Of a stretch of 64,000 nucleotides of DNA, positions 35,348 through 44,957 are shown one piece after another (within the stretch, counting starts at the first letter, position 1; each line of letters starts with the position of its first letter). Origin of the DNA: Rhypophila decipiens. Taxonomy: Eukaryota; Ascomycota; Sordariomycetes; Sordariales; Naviculisporaceae. The notes under the pieces were generated by a model. The model searched no databases. It was given only the letters and a program-made list of their open reading frames with translations, and was not told where the DNA came from. Position numbers and translations under genes: made by a program. Location: positions 40,232 through 104,231 of the forward strand of contig MU858181.1 in assembly GCA_033297075.1 (NCBI GenBank). The letters run 5' to 3'.

Positions 35348-36255
35348 TGTGCTTGGCAGGGGAGGGGAGGCAGGAGATTGCAGGAGATTTCAGGGAGGAA
35401 AGATGTGCCGTATTGGGCAAGAACCGGATCCCCAGTTGCTGAGTGAAGGTGGTAACGATGGGCGCGCGACTCCCGAGGACTTCCAAGATGGAGCGCGGAA
35501 AGCGATTGAAAGAAGTGAACTGCAATGGGAAGGGCGTAAACGCGCTTGCGTGCAAGTACACTTGTTGAAGCGATGGGAATGTTGTGAAAACGATGGGATC
35601 TTCAGTCAGCGATGGACTCACCTGGAGAAAAAAGAAGAGAAGAGGGAAAGGTTAGATGGAACGCAGCGAGGAATTTATACCTAGGAAATCTGCGTCGAAA
35701 AAGTCTAAAAGGTGGGACTAGGGCTGCCGGCTCTCAGTGAGCCAGTGAGGTGACGATGTATGACGCGTTTATCTTTCGCTGTGGGTTGATAACTCGTGGA
35801 TATGGGGCTGTGACGTGATGCCATCGCCAGGTTCTGCGCCAAAATATCACGAAGTCACATGTGTAGTTAACGTTGTCCTGCGGTTCAAGTGGAGATGAAG
35901 TGCGGGCCAACCGTCACTCAAGCCTTGTTGACTACGTCACAGTCACATGCGAGCAAGCCTGTCAAGACTCAACGGACTTGACCGTTATACCCCACCAACG
36001 GCTGGGCCTGGACCTCTCCTTTAAACCTTAAGAGGCCAGCTCCCCACTCGAGAAAAGATCAAAGTTGCTCAGAAGACTACCTTGGGATCTCACCACCAAT
36101 TTTGGATATTCTTCACCACGCTCCAGTCACGCGCCCAGCACGCGCCACCGCTCTCTCGATCCGCCTCCCCGCGAGTGATCCACCGACCCTCGTCAGGGCA
36201 CCCTCACAGCCAACAAGGCACCCTGTAAGCACGTATCAACGGCGGCGATGCCCTC
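35348..36255. other. intergenic, no gene seen
   Basis: Contains the presumed promoter of the PP1-motif protein. Several short direct motifs such as TGACGTGATG and TCACATG recur near 35.8-35.95 kb. No gene supported. Confidence 0.4.
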
Positions 36256-36515
36256 TGGCTCAACTATCTACAAGTGAAGGAAGACAGGGACCAACTTGAG
36301 GAAGAGAAGGACTGCCTACAAGAAGAATGGAAGAAGCTCAGGGCGAATTAAAACACAGTGGTATACCCGCACAACGACTTGCGTGAGGCTACCAAGGAAT
36401 TGGAGGAGGACAATGGGCACTCGAGACGGATCACAGCAAGGTGATCTACGCGTACAAGGACTTACTTGAGGCGTACGAGGAGCTACTGGAACGGGTTGCG
36501 TACTTGGAAAGTTAA
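36256..36515 (+). pseudogene. broken coiled-coil reading frame, probable mobile-element relic
   Basis: Two coiled-coil fragments are separated by stops and a frame change. Bases 36256-36351 read LNYLQVKEDRDQLEEEKDCL then QEEWKKLRAN and stop. Bases 36441-36515 read YKDLLEAYEELLERVAYLES and stop. The heptad-like Leu spacing and high Glu/Lys content are clear. No intact frame joins them. With the SINE-like unit and Cys-rich fragment downstream, this suggests decayed mobile-element or multicopy sequence; the element class is not identified. Confidence 0.45.
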
Positions 36516-36980
36516 CTAAAACAGCTCTCTGGCCCGTTCAACAAGCCTCGAACCCGCCTGCGAATTATCCTCAACAGCTCTCATCTCCCCGTCCATGACA
36601 GTCGCGATCGAACCTACCGCGTCTACCCCCACCACCCACCAGCTCTCTATCTCACTGGTGATGACAATAGTTCCCATTGAGGCTACGGACCACAAGGGCA
36701 AGGCGTAGATGGCGTCAATATTATTGTAATACCCAGGGCTGTGGTTACTCGACTACGGAGTCGTCTTTCTTTGGTTGGAAAGATTGCCAGAAGTACCGAC
36801 TTCACCGGCGAAAAAGACCCCTTTTCTCAGATGACTTCGTCTACCGAGATCCCAGCCACGGATCCAGATTCGCAGCTTCCCAGCTCCCCAGCTCCCCACC
36901 AGCCCACGTCCGTCATTTATAAACCCGAGTTTGGAGCTCTCTTTCCAACAGCGAGAGGAATGTCAGGGTCCGATAAGGTG

Positions 36981-37060
36981 TTAATAGCTTAGTGGTAAGC
37001 ATCCTGACCTCTCGAACCGTTCGGTTCGAGGCGTCGTGAGTTCGGAACGAACAACGATCA
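36981..37060 (+). repeat. tRNA-derived SINE-like unit (A and B boxes)
   Basis: A perfect RNA polymerase III A box, TAGCTTAGTGG, lies at 36985-36995 inside a D-arm-like stem (GCTT/AAGC). A degenerate B box, AGTTCGGAACG, lies at 37039-37049, 54 bases on. Between them is a 9-bp hairpin, CTCGAACCG/CGGTTCGAG, at 37011-37030. The acceptor and anticodon stems of a true tRNA do not pair, and an A-rich run follows (from about 37070). A tRNA-derived short interspersed element or tRNA pseudogene fits best. Confidence 0.55.
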
Positions 37061-37401
37061 CCTCCCCATCACCAAAAAATAGTTAGTTTCAATTCTCGTA
37101 AAAGACCTTCACATGCAAATAAACAAACATGTAAAAGGCTTTTCGGCAGTAACAGACCTTGAAAGAGGGCTGTGCTGAGCTTTTTGCTCCCAACCTTAAC
37201 TAGACAAAACGAAAATCCAAGTTCTTCAAATATCTACTTCCTAAGCGAAGAGACAAAAGAAAAAGCAAAAAACTCGAACTCTTTCCTTCCAACTCCCTAA
37301 AATTCCCAGGACCTGATCAGCCCTGTGATGGGGGGATCAATTCAATTGGACCCCGGCCACGCCCAGCTGCCTTGTCCGCCCTTGTCCGGGGCACCACCTT
37401 T

Positions 37402-37889
37402 GAGGCTACTAACTCCTTTGCGCCCTCGCCCCTTGAATGCCGCATTAATACGAAAATAGGAGTCAACCGCACTTGCCTTAAGTGCCAGGCGTTGTTTGCT
37501 ACAAAAAACTTCTTTTTGCCCATATCTACGCTAACGACTATACGGGGAATTCAGTCACTAGTGCAATAACAACTGCTGTGAAATTGAACACCAACAGAAG
37601 AGTTGAGAAAACTTCGAAGGATATAATAGTTAGGGATTCAAGCCCTCGTGGTGTTAAGTGTGACTGTTGCTTCAAGCCCCGGAACCGCCTGTTTTACCAC
37701 CTACGTGCTGAATCACACGCCCGCCTAGCCAAGGTGGCTGAGTCATCCAAATCAGCCACGGCAATCAAGCATGGGATGGGTCAACGGAGCCATGGCGCTG
37801 TATTCTCAAGTAAAAATTCCTTTTTTCTTTTCTGTTTTCTTTTCTGTTTTATTTTGCTTTCGCAGGCCCACACGGCAATCCTCAATTGA
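37402..37889 (+). other. Cys/His-rich coding fragments, likely relic
   Basis: One frame (37372-37569) carries TCLKCQALFATKNFF with a CxxC. An overlapping frame (37482-37889) carries VKCDCCFKPRNRLFYHLRAE then SHARLAKV, a C-X2-C-X9-H-X5-H zinc-finger-like pattern. Neither frame has a convincing start, and the two look like one protein split by a frame change. I do not recognise a family. Location next to the SINE-like unit and the long direct repeat argues for a decayed multicopy element. Confidence 0.3.
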
Positions 37890-37932
37890 AATTCCACAGT
37901 CAGACATAGTACCATAGTCGACGAATCCTCAG
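37852..37932 (+). repeat. left copy of about 80-bp direct repeat
   Basis: Begins TTTTGCTTTCGC and contains AATCCTCAATTGAAA and CAGACATAGTACCATAGTC. The same order of blocks, with a 2-bp gap and scattered substitutions (roughly 85 percent identical by eye), occurs on the same strand at 63824-63905. Between the two copies lie the FMN reductase and the complete PKS locus. Confidence 0.85.
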
Positions 37933-38018
37933 AGTAATCCTCAGTAAGGCGCTGTATTATTTATCCGTTTTGTATACAAATCTAATCAGTGGGATATGCC
38001 ATCTTTTCAACATTCAAG

Positions 38019-38657
38019 TTAGGCCACAGGAGTCTCCTCAGTCTTGGGCGGCTCTTCAAGCACCTTCTTGATCTCGGCCACAGCCTTGAGAATCTCGTCC
38101 TCCTTCCCATTCTCCTTCCAGCTCTTCTTGCTGTCCTCGCCCAATATTCCAGCAATGGCAGAGTAGACATCATTTCCTTCCGCAAAAGGCAGAATGACCT
38201 TGGTATCCACGATCTTGGCTTTGATCACTGTGCCCAGCGCAAACTCGAGCTGCTCATTCGCCCGATTCCCGCCCTTGATGCCATAGCTGATAATCGCAGT
38301 CGGCTTCCCGATCAGCTCGTTGTAGAGGAAATCCACCGCGTTCTTGGTCCCGCCTGCCAGGCCACCGTTGTACTCGGGGATGACCCAGATATAGGCTTGG
38401 TAAGATCCCACGGCGGCGGACCATTTCTTGGAGTGCTCCTTGGTGAACTGGGCCATGGCGGGGACCATAGCTGGCACTACGGGCTCGTCGAACACGGGCA
38501 GGTTGAAGTCGGCGATCTGGAGATTGGAGAACTCCAAGTTGTCGGTGCCATTGTCTGGTCGGGAGGCGATGATGGAGGCGATGTAATCTACTATGGTGTT
38601 TCCTGCGCGAGGGGATCGCGTGCTCCCCGTGATGATGGCGACCTTGTAAGCAGGCAT
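38019..38657 (-). CDS. NADPH-dependent FMN reductase family protein, 212 aa
   Basis: Flavodoxin-like fold oxidoreductase (PF03358 type) that binds FMN and is reduced by NAD(P)H, acting as a quinone, azo or chromate reductase in relatives. The phosphate-binding loop is VAIITGSTRSPRAGNTIVDY at residues 6-25. The flavin-ring loop is VIPEYNGGLAGGTKNAVDFL, and GKPTAIISYGIKGGNRANEQ follows the central strand. Length is normal for the family, and there is a charged C-terminal tail. No intron; the ATG at 38657 directly precedes the first beta strand. It is the nearest intact gene to the left of the PKS locus, inside the direct-repeat bracket. Reduction of a quinone intermediate is conceivable but unproven. 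Confidence 0.9.
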   Translation of the reverse strand: MPAYKVAIITGSTRSPRAGNTIVDYIASIIASRPDNGTDNLEFSNLQIADFNLPVFDEPVVPAMVPAMAQFTKEHSKKWSAAVGSYQAYIWVIPEYNGGLAGGTKNAVDFLYNELIGKPTAIISYGIKGGNRANEQLEFALGTVIKAKIVDTKVILPFAEGNDVYSAIAGILGEDSKKSWKENGKEDEILKAVAEIKKVLEEPPKTEETPVA

Positions 38658-40228
38658 TTTGTCGTGGTGTTGTTGGTGGTGGGCTTGTGGGTGATGGAGT
38701 CAGAGTTGAGGCGAAAGCTTGGTTCGGCGGTCGGTTCAGCTCAGGTTAGATCTGGACCAATGATGTGATGCTCCTTGGTGCCCAGCGACTGCTTCGTCTG
38801 GTTCGTTGTGGGTTTCCGGCTAACAAACTTGTCAAAAGCTGATGAGCTGAAAGGAATCAACTGCGTGGGCCAGGAATCTTGGAACGAACGCGGGTGGCAG
38901 ATCCTCATTGTGCAGACCTCTATTTATCGCAAGTCGACACGGTCTTGCCCCGTCAGAACTCTCCGACAGATTAGAAATCCGGCTACATTCGCCTTCTTTT
39001 CACTTCTATTCCCGCCAACGGTTTCCGAGACTAGTATCTTTAATTCGTTATCTATCATCTGGCGTTGGATTAATAACGATGGACGGGAGTTCCCGTATGC
39101 GAGGCACCCCACACAATCTGGTTAGTTGCTTGGCGGACGCTGATTGGTCGGTTCTTGATCTGATTTCCCGTTTAGGAAGTACCAGCCTATCAACGGCGGG
39201 TACTTTTGCACCCGCCGGGCCGATCCGGTGCCCGCCAAGTGGCAAAGTCACCGGTCGGCTACTTTTTCCATAATCGCTGACATTTGCACAATTCACTGCA
39301 GTGCAAGTCGAAGAGATGGTGCAATCGAGGAACCCGATTACGTATGCAGCTTAGGAGTTTCGTTTATCCTCTTTGTCCATTTAGATCTCCCACTGGCTAT
39401 GAGGAAGCATCCGAGCTTTTGAAGCAGCAACAGGGCTGACTAATACGTTCTTGCCACGTCTTCCATATGAGGAAGCTCGACTCGAGTCCGACCTCCTTGA
39501 TCCAACCAGCGTGAGCCAGCGATGATGTTCAGCACAGCAAAACTATTGATTGGTTGTAAAATCAACGATTCACTAACGGGCCTGGCCAGTCGTGTAAGTG
39601 AACGGGCAAGTAATTTCTTCACGCCTCGACCAATAACAGACTTGGGAATTTCTGCTAGTAATTACATCATCTTTGTACCATGAACTTACCTCCGTTCCTG
39701 ACCCAAAAGCGCAAATTGTGTCCAAGAAAAGAATTGCTATAGGACGGATGAAATCACGCATTATATAATCCACCCTTTCGAGGACTGCTTTTAACGGGGG
39801 ACATGCGAGCAACTAATCCATCTGGGCCATTTGGCCCAGTGGTATTGAGGGTAGACCATGCGTCCCCCGACCCGATGGTCGACAAAACGGGAGGGATTAG
39901 ATTAGAGACGCTATATAATACCGTTAAACGTTAAGGCACGAAATCTCTGAGATCTCCACACCTATCCAAGCCTATGTGTGATGAAGATAGCTCCTTGGGA
40001 AACTACGAAACTGATTGTAAATATTAAAAGGTGTACATAAATGAGAAGAGACGCAAAGATACTTTTCTTGAATGGCTCGAGATGTGCAGAGATAGGCATG
40101 ATATACAGAATCATCAAGGGCCAGGATGGCAGAAAAAGTCGCAGCTGAAAACTAGTTGATTGCATTCATATTCGGGTATCATGAGGTAATACAAAATCTA
40201 GACCATCTCCACAATCACCCATTGGTAA
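38658..40228. other. intergenic, no gene seen
   Basis: About 1.6 kb. It holds the FMN reductase promoter on its left. No coding support; the right half is AT-rich. Confidence 0.45.
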
Positions 40229-42245
40229 TCATTCCATGTCCTCATCATCATCCGTACCACAGCCCTCGGCACCAACACCAACACCAGCATCAAACCCCCT
40301 TCTAGCTTGCAACTCTTCAAACTGGCGAATCATTTGTTCCACTCCACCACCTCCTTGGCCTCTCCCATGGGTACCACTATCATCCCGAAATTGCATATAG
40401 GCATCGTTATTCACCAGCGCCACCGCAAGCGGCTCTAGGACCCTGAGCACCTCCATTATAGGCGCAGAGTCTCGTATCGCATGTGCAATGCCCTTGAGCG
40501 CGGCCATGGTAACTTTCGTGTTACTCCTTTTCGTTGTCAAAGAAAGGTCAGCATCCCTCATCACGGAAGAAGAAAGAACGGGGGGGCAAGCATAAAAAAT
40601 ACGTACACCATATTCCCCAGCTGCCCTGAACAAACCAACAAAATCGCACAACCTACTTCCTCCCGGAAAACCGCCCAGCGCTTGCCGTAGCGTTTCCGCT
40701 CGTGAAACAAGGCTCGCAATTGCAACTTCCTCTTGGGAGAAAGATCTTCCCACCCTGGTGTAGTTTGTTCCAGTATATTGTCAATCATCAGCGTCATGTC
40801 CCCTCTGCCCACCCCTCCCTTGATGTTGATCGTGTTGCCCGCCCCGGTTGTGCTTGGCGCTGGATAAGTGTGGGAGAGTCCCTGGCGAGTGGCTTTCCAG
40901 TCTTGATAGCTCTCTAGGTATTCGCTGTGAAGTAGTACCAAGGCGACTCGTTTCCGCACCTGGTCGGTCTCGATCCGCGAATCGAGCTGCGACACGCACG
41001 AGTAAATGTTTTCGAGGAAGCCATATGTGCTACTGCTACTGCTGCTCGGCCCACTGGGTGTGAGATTGCCTGAGCTATTATGGGCCGAGTAAACAGCAGA
41101 CGGTGGGCGGTGGTTGGTGGGCGTGGAGTTGCCCATCATCATGAAACACGTCGGTTTTTCTCGTCCGGCTTTGGTGTGGTGGTTATTGCTCAGCGGACTC
41201 GAGCTTCGCCATAGACCGTCCCTCACCCACTCGGGCAGATTGGCTTTTAAAAAGTCGAGGTAGTCTTTTCGGATACAGCTGGAAAACACGAGGGCTGCAG
41301 CTGCCGGGCTGGGCGACTGGCTTGGGGAAGGGACGTGGGAATTGGTCAGGTTGGTGCTGGAGGACAGAATCGCCTGGGTGATGCTTGCTGCTGTGAGGGA
41401 TCTTCGGGGACGATTTGGGTTGCTTTTGCGACGGTTTATCTTGGCCTGGGCCCTCGGGGTCGAGACATTTGTGCTCTTTGTGTTTGATGTCGCTGTGCTG
41501 TCCCCGGCTGGATTCGAGAAGTTGCTGTTTATGGGTGTGTTGACAAAGTCGCCAGCGTCTGAAGATGGCGGGGTGGTTATGGGGCTGTCGAGAAACGTTG
41601 ATGGGCTGTACGGGTCGTTCGAGAGAGTGGATGGGGTGTTGTTTGGGTCGAAAAAGTCCGAGTAGGGTGGTGTTATTGGGATTCCGACATCTTGTAGGTG
41701 TCATGTTAGAAGCAGTTCTAGCCTCTAGAATGTGACGTCGTGCATTGGGAAAGGTGTTTACCTTGAAGCGCTTGATGGAACCCTGGTGTTCCGGGCATGG
41801 AGAACTCTGCTGTCAATTCGGCAATTTGATCATCATCCAGGATCATGTCCTCAATAGAAAGCTCGATATTCCCGGGGCTGGTGGGACAGGCCGGGTTCAT
41901 TGAGTTCCATGGAAGCGAAGTGAAATCGAAAAACGAGTCCCCTGGAGTAGTCAGTGCCGGGCTGCTCAGACTTGGGGGTGCGGCTTTCGGCAGCGAAATT
42001 TGCTGTGACACGGCTGTGATTGACTCGATGTGTCGTTGGAGCGATGGTGTTGGTTCCGGTGTCTTGCGCCCATCATCCAAGACAATGACGGGTATTGATC
42101 GAGCACTTGGTCCACCATCGGGTCGCTGTACTTGCAAAGAGGTAATGCGATAGGGTTTGAGACGCAGAGCAAGATTTTCGAGCTCGCCCGGATCGGCCGT
42201 GTCGAGGAAGAGCTTGAGGGCATCGACAAATTGGTTCCGTGCCAT
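40229..42245 (-). CDS. unrecognised Ser/Thr/Pro-rich protein, 621 aa
   Basis: Three exons: 42245-41762, 41690-40607 and 40526-40229. The first intron (GTAAAC donor, ACAAG acceptor, phase 1) joins ..FHQAL Q to DVGIPITPPYSDFF. The second (GTACGT donor, CTGAC branch, GAAAAG acceptor, phase 2) has a small acceptor ambiguity. The N-terminus MARNQFVDALKLFLDTADPG is helical. An acidic stretch, SIEDMILDDDQIAELTAEF, is followed by a basic Ser-rich region with INRRKSNPNRPRR (nuclear-localisation-like). The C-terminal half is helical, including DYLDFLKANLPEWVRDGLW and LSPKRKLQLRALFHERKRYG, and the tail is acidic. I do not recognise a family. Acidic and basic patches would suit a nuclear regulator, and it lies 0.6 kb from FMO1 in the same orientation, but this is inference. 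Confidence 0.75.
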
Positions 42246-42836
42246 TGTTCTGCCAGGTTCTGATTGTGCAAGTCTGACTTGTCTCGAGTTGCTGCCTCGA
42301 TAAAGTTCAGGTGCTGAGATTGTGAAGCGCTGTTTTAGTCTTGTATTGCTATATGTGCGTAAATATCTCTCAAGTTGAATCAACAAGTCCGTGATGCAGC
42401 TGGGTACCTTGATGGCCAGGGCAGGTATAGGGCTGGGTAGCAGCCAGAGCTTGCAGAGAGGGTCGCTTATATCTGACAGGGTCCCCTTTTGGGCAAGCAC
42501 GATAACCACATCTTGGCATCCTTTGATCAGGTAACGGATTACTTGATTACTACTCGGCTCTCGGTGAGAGGTGGGGGGTGGGTGGCACATACCAGTGCAG
42601 AATCCAACGTGCATAGATTGTGCAGAATTTACCTAAGAGTGCATGCACAATAATACAGAGTTCCGAAAATGGAGGACTTGATTTGTGGGGAACCGTCCTG
42701 AAAGTGACAAGCCGAAACGAGCACCCGTATCGAGACGCCTGTGTGCTTACGTACATGTAATTTTCTTGCTCTTTTTCGACTCCTTAATGGCTCCGTTACG
42801 CTATAGTGACGAGTTGTACCATCTCGAAACCCAGTT
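42246..42836. other. spacer between unknown protein and FMO1
   Basis: Upstream of the 621-aa protein the same frame stays open to 42614 without a better start, so part of this is probably its 5' leader. No separate gene. Confidence 0.5.
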
Positions 42837-44436
42837 TCAACTTGAAGCTCCCATCGCAGCAATCCGCTCCGTCAAGGCGGTCGTGGCAACTTTGGCGGCA
42901 TCCCAAGCCCAGTAGGCCTGCTGCATCTTGCTCACGTCGGTGTTTTGGTTCTTTTCGGCTGCCGCCTTCCTCTCCAAATCCCTGGCAGCTTGCGCAGCTC
43001 CGTCCTTGAGGTGCAACTTCTCTCTAGCTTTGTACGTGGCTGCCTGAATCTGGTCAACTCGCTCCTTCCGGGAGACTTGATAAGCCCAGAGAGCAAAAGG
43101 AAGTTGCTCCTTGTTCTTGACTGCTGATAAAACTGCCGAGATGGCGGTTGCATCCTCGACTGCTTGGGCCACACCTTGGCCGAGATATGGACTATTCGCA
43201 CCGGACAGTTCAGCAAGAATTCTTGGCATTGCACGTAAAAAAAGAAACGGGGCCTCTTACAGCATTGCGTGACACGCATCCCCGAGCAGAATCGTAGAGC
43301 CCTTTACCCAAACGGGAGCCGGCGGGTAAAGGAACATGCGGAAGTTGGGTATTGCTGACGGCGCCAAACCGATCAGCTTGGTCAAGGTCGAGTTCCAGCC
43401 CTGGAAATCGGCAATGACATTCTTCTTGTCAGAAACTGTCGTCCATGACTCTGCCGCTTGACCGTCATCGGGGTGAATGAGAACCAAGTTCAAAAGCTTG
43501 TGGCCTCGCAACGGATAGGCAACAACATGGGCATCAGGACCGTCCCACCGGATACCCCATGGTCGATCGACGAGACTCAGGAGTTCTTCATCCGACGCGA
43601 GCAGCTCCCGGGGCAACGTGAACCGGTATGCGGCCTCCCCAGTCGATGTAGGCTTGGACGCTTCGGGAGGACAGATTTTGGACTTGAGGGTGGATTTAAC
43701 ACCATCTGCTGCGATTATGAGATCGCCCTGAATTCGCTCGCCGTTGGCCAGGATGACGGCGTTAGGAGAGGTGCTCAGGTCCACGCCTGCCACTCTAACC
43801 CCAAGCCGGATCTCAATCTTATGCTCAAGCTGTTGAGCTCGTGCCAAAAGAGCCAGCTGCAGGTCTCCGTGGTGGATGGCAGTTTGCTTCCCAAGTGGAT
43901 TTGACGCAGTTTGTATGACGACGTCTCCAGAGTCCCATTTTCTGATTTCGATGCCGTCCCATGGGACACAGACCGGGTCGTCTATTTGCAGAACACCCTC
44001 TGCTGCGGACGTGAGCTCTGTTAATGACTGTCACCTCCATTAGGGTCTAGGATATGGTGGTAAACGCACATTCGAACCACTTTCTCGTTGGGGGCGGGAG
44101 TGCGACTCCAGCGCCGACGTGTAGTAGCTAAACGTACGTCATTTCAGTTGTGTCTCTTGGATGAAGAGGTAGAAAAGCTGACCTTGGGAGTTGATTCCAG
44201 GACCAAAACAGAGTGGCCGCGATTCGCCAGGGCAACCGCCGTGGAAAGTCCACCGATACCTGTAATGCTGAGATTAGAACAAGAAGTAAGAACTACATGC
44301 AAGAGATTTTCACAAACCCGCGCTGTTGAAATCCGTTAGCAAATATTTTGACAAGTCTTTAAAGTGAATGGGAGACTCACCCAACTACAACAACACGAAA
44401 ATTCACCAAAGCCTGTTCATAGGTGCTGTCGGCCAT
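42837..44436 (-). CDS. FMO1: salicylate-hydroxylase-like FAD monooxygenase, 430 aa, with 5-nt exon
   Basis: Class A flavoprotein monooxygenase that hydroxylates aromatic substrates with NAD(P)H and O2. Exons: 44436-44381, 44322-44318, 44259-44183, 44127-44070, 44002-43261 and 43191-42837. Introns are 55-69 bp. The second exon is only CGCGG; it turns the broken VVVVG/IGGL into the FAD-binding motif VVVVGAGIGGLSTA. Other marks are the dinucleotide-fold Glu in VLVLES, the DG motif in LIIAADGVKST and the GD motif in LLGDACHAMLPYLGQG. Length fits the salicylate hydroxylase-like group. It is divergent from FMO2 across 521 bp. Because relatives act on 2-hydroxybenzoates, a resorcylic acid from the neighbouring synthases is a reasonable substrate, possibly with decarboxylation; this is inference. 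Confidence 0.88.
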
Positions 44437-44957
44437 CATTGGTTAGGAGACAAGATGGTCTAGAACAATGCAATGCACAGTAGTGAAGACGGAGGCTGAA
44501 ATGAGACGAGCCGTGGTTTGAGGCGATGGCCGCGGTGAACTGCTTGCAAATACATATATTATCACTCACCCATTACATTGATTACAGTCACCAATATTGC
44601 ATTATTTGTTTTTCCAAATCTCTGCGTTCGGTATCCAATGCGGCACAGTCTCAGTGGAACGATTTTGATGCTTTCCCTTTCCGGGCATTTTCGTAGAGTG
44701 CACCCCACGAAAATGGTAAACCGAGCCGAAGGCGTGCACCTGATAAACACCGACCCGGAGACTCGGGCCGCGCCGCTCGGCACATCAAACACTCCGCCAT
44801 GGTCCGACAGGGTACCATTGGAGGGCCAGGGCCTGTTGATGCCCTTTTCATTCACTCGTGGTGATCTTGCATACCTATATGTACTTCTCTAGTGCTTTGG
44901 ATTGTGGTAGTGCACTCAAGGGAGAGACGCCCAGATATTTGCAAGAAAATCACCAAC
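44437..44957. promoter_or_regulatory. shared FMO1/FMO2 promoter region
   Basis: 521 bp between two divergent start codons. A TATA-like ACATATATTATC near 44551-44562 is about 115-125 bp from the FMO1 ATG, and CTATATGT near 44876 is about 80 bp before the FMO2 ATG. At 44755-44766 there is CCGGAGACTCGG, a CCG-N6-CGG inverted repeat of the kind bound by zinc-cluster dimers. Co-regulation is inferred from the layout. Confidence 0.5.

Noticed and set aside
36981..37060. Functional tRNA gene
   Set aside because: A and B boxes are present but acceptor and anticodon stems do not pair and no CCA-proximal stem is seen.
43192..43260. Alternative nearer acceptor for the last FMO1 intron, ending at CCAAG (near 43222)
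   Set aside because: It keeps frame but inserts extra residues before PYLGQG; the AATAG acceptor gives CHAMLPYLGQG as expected for the family.
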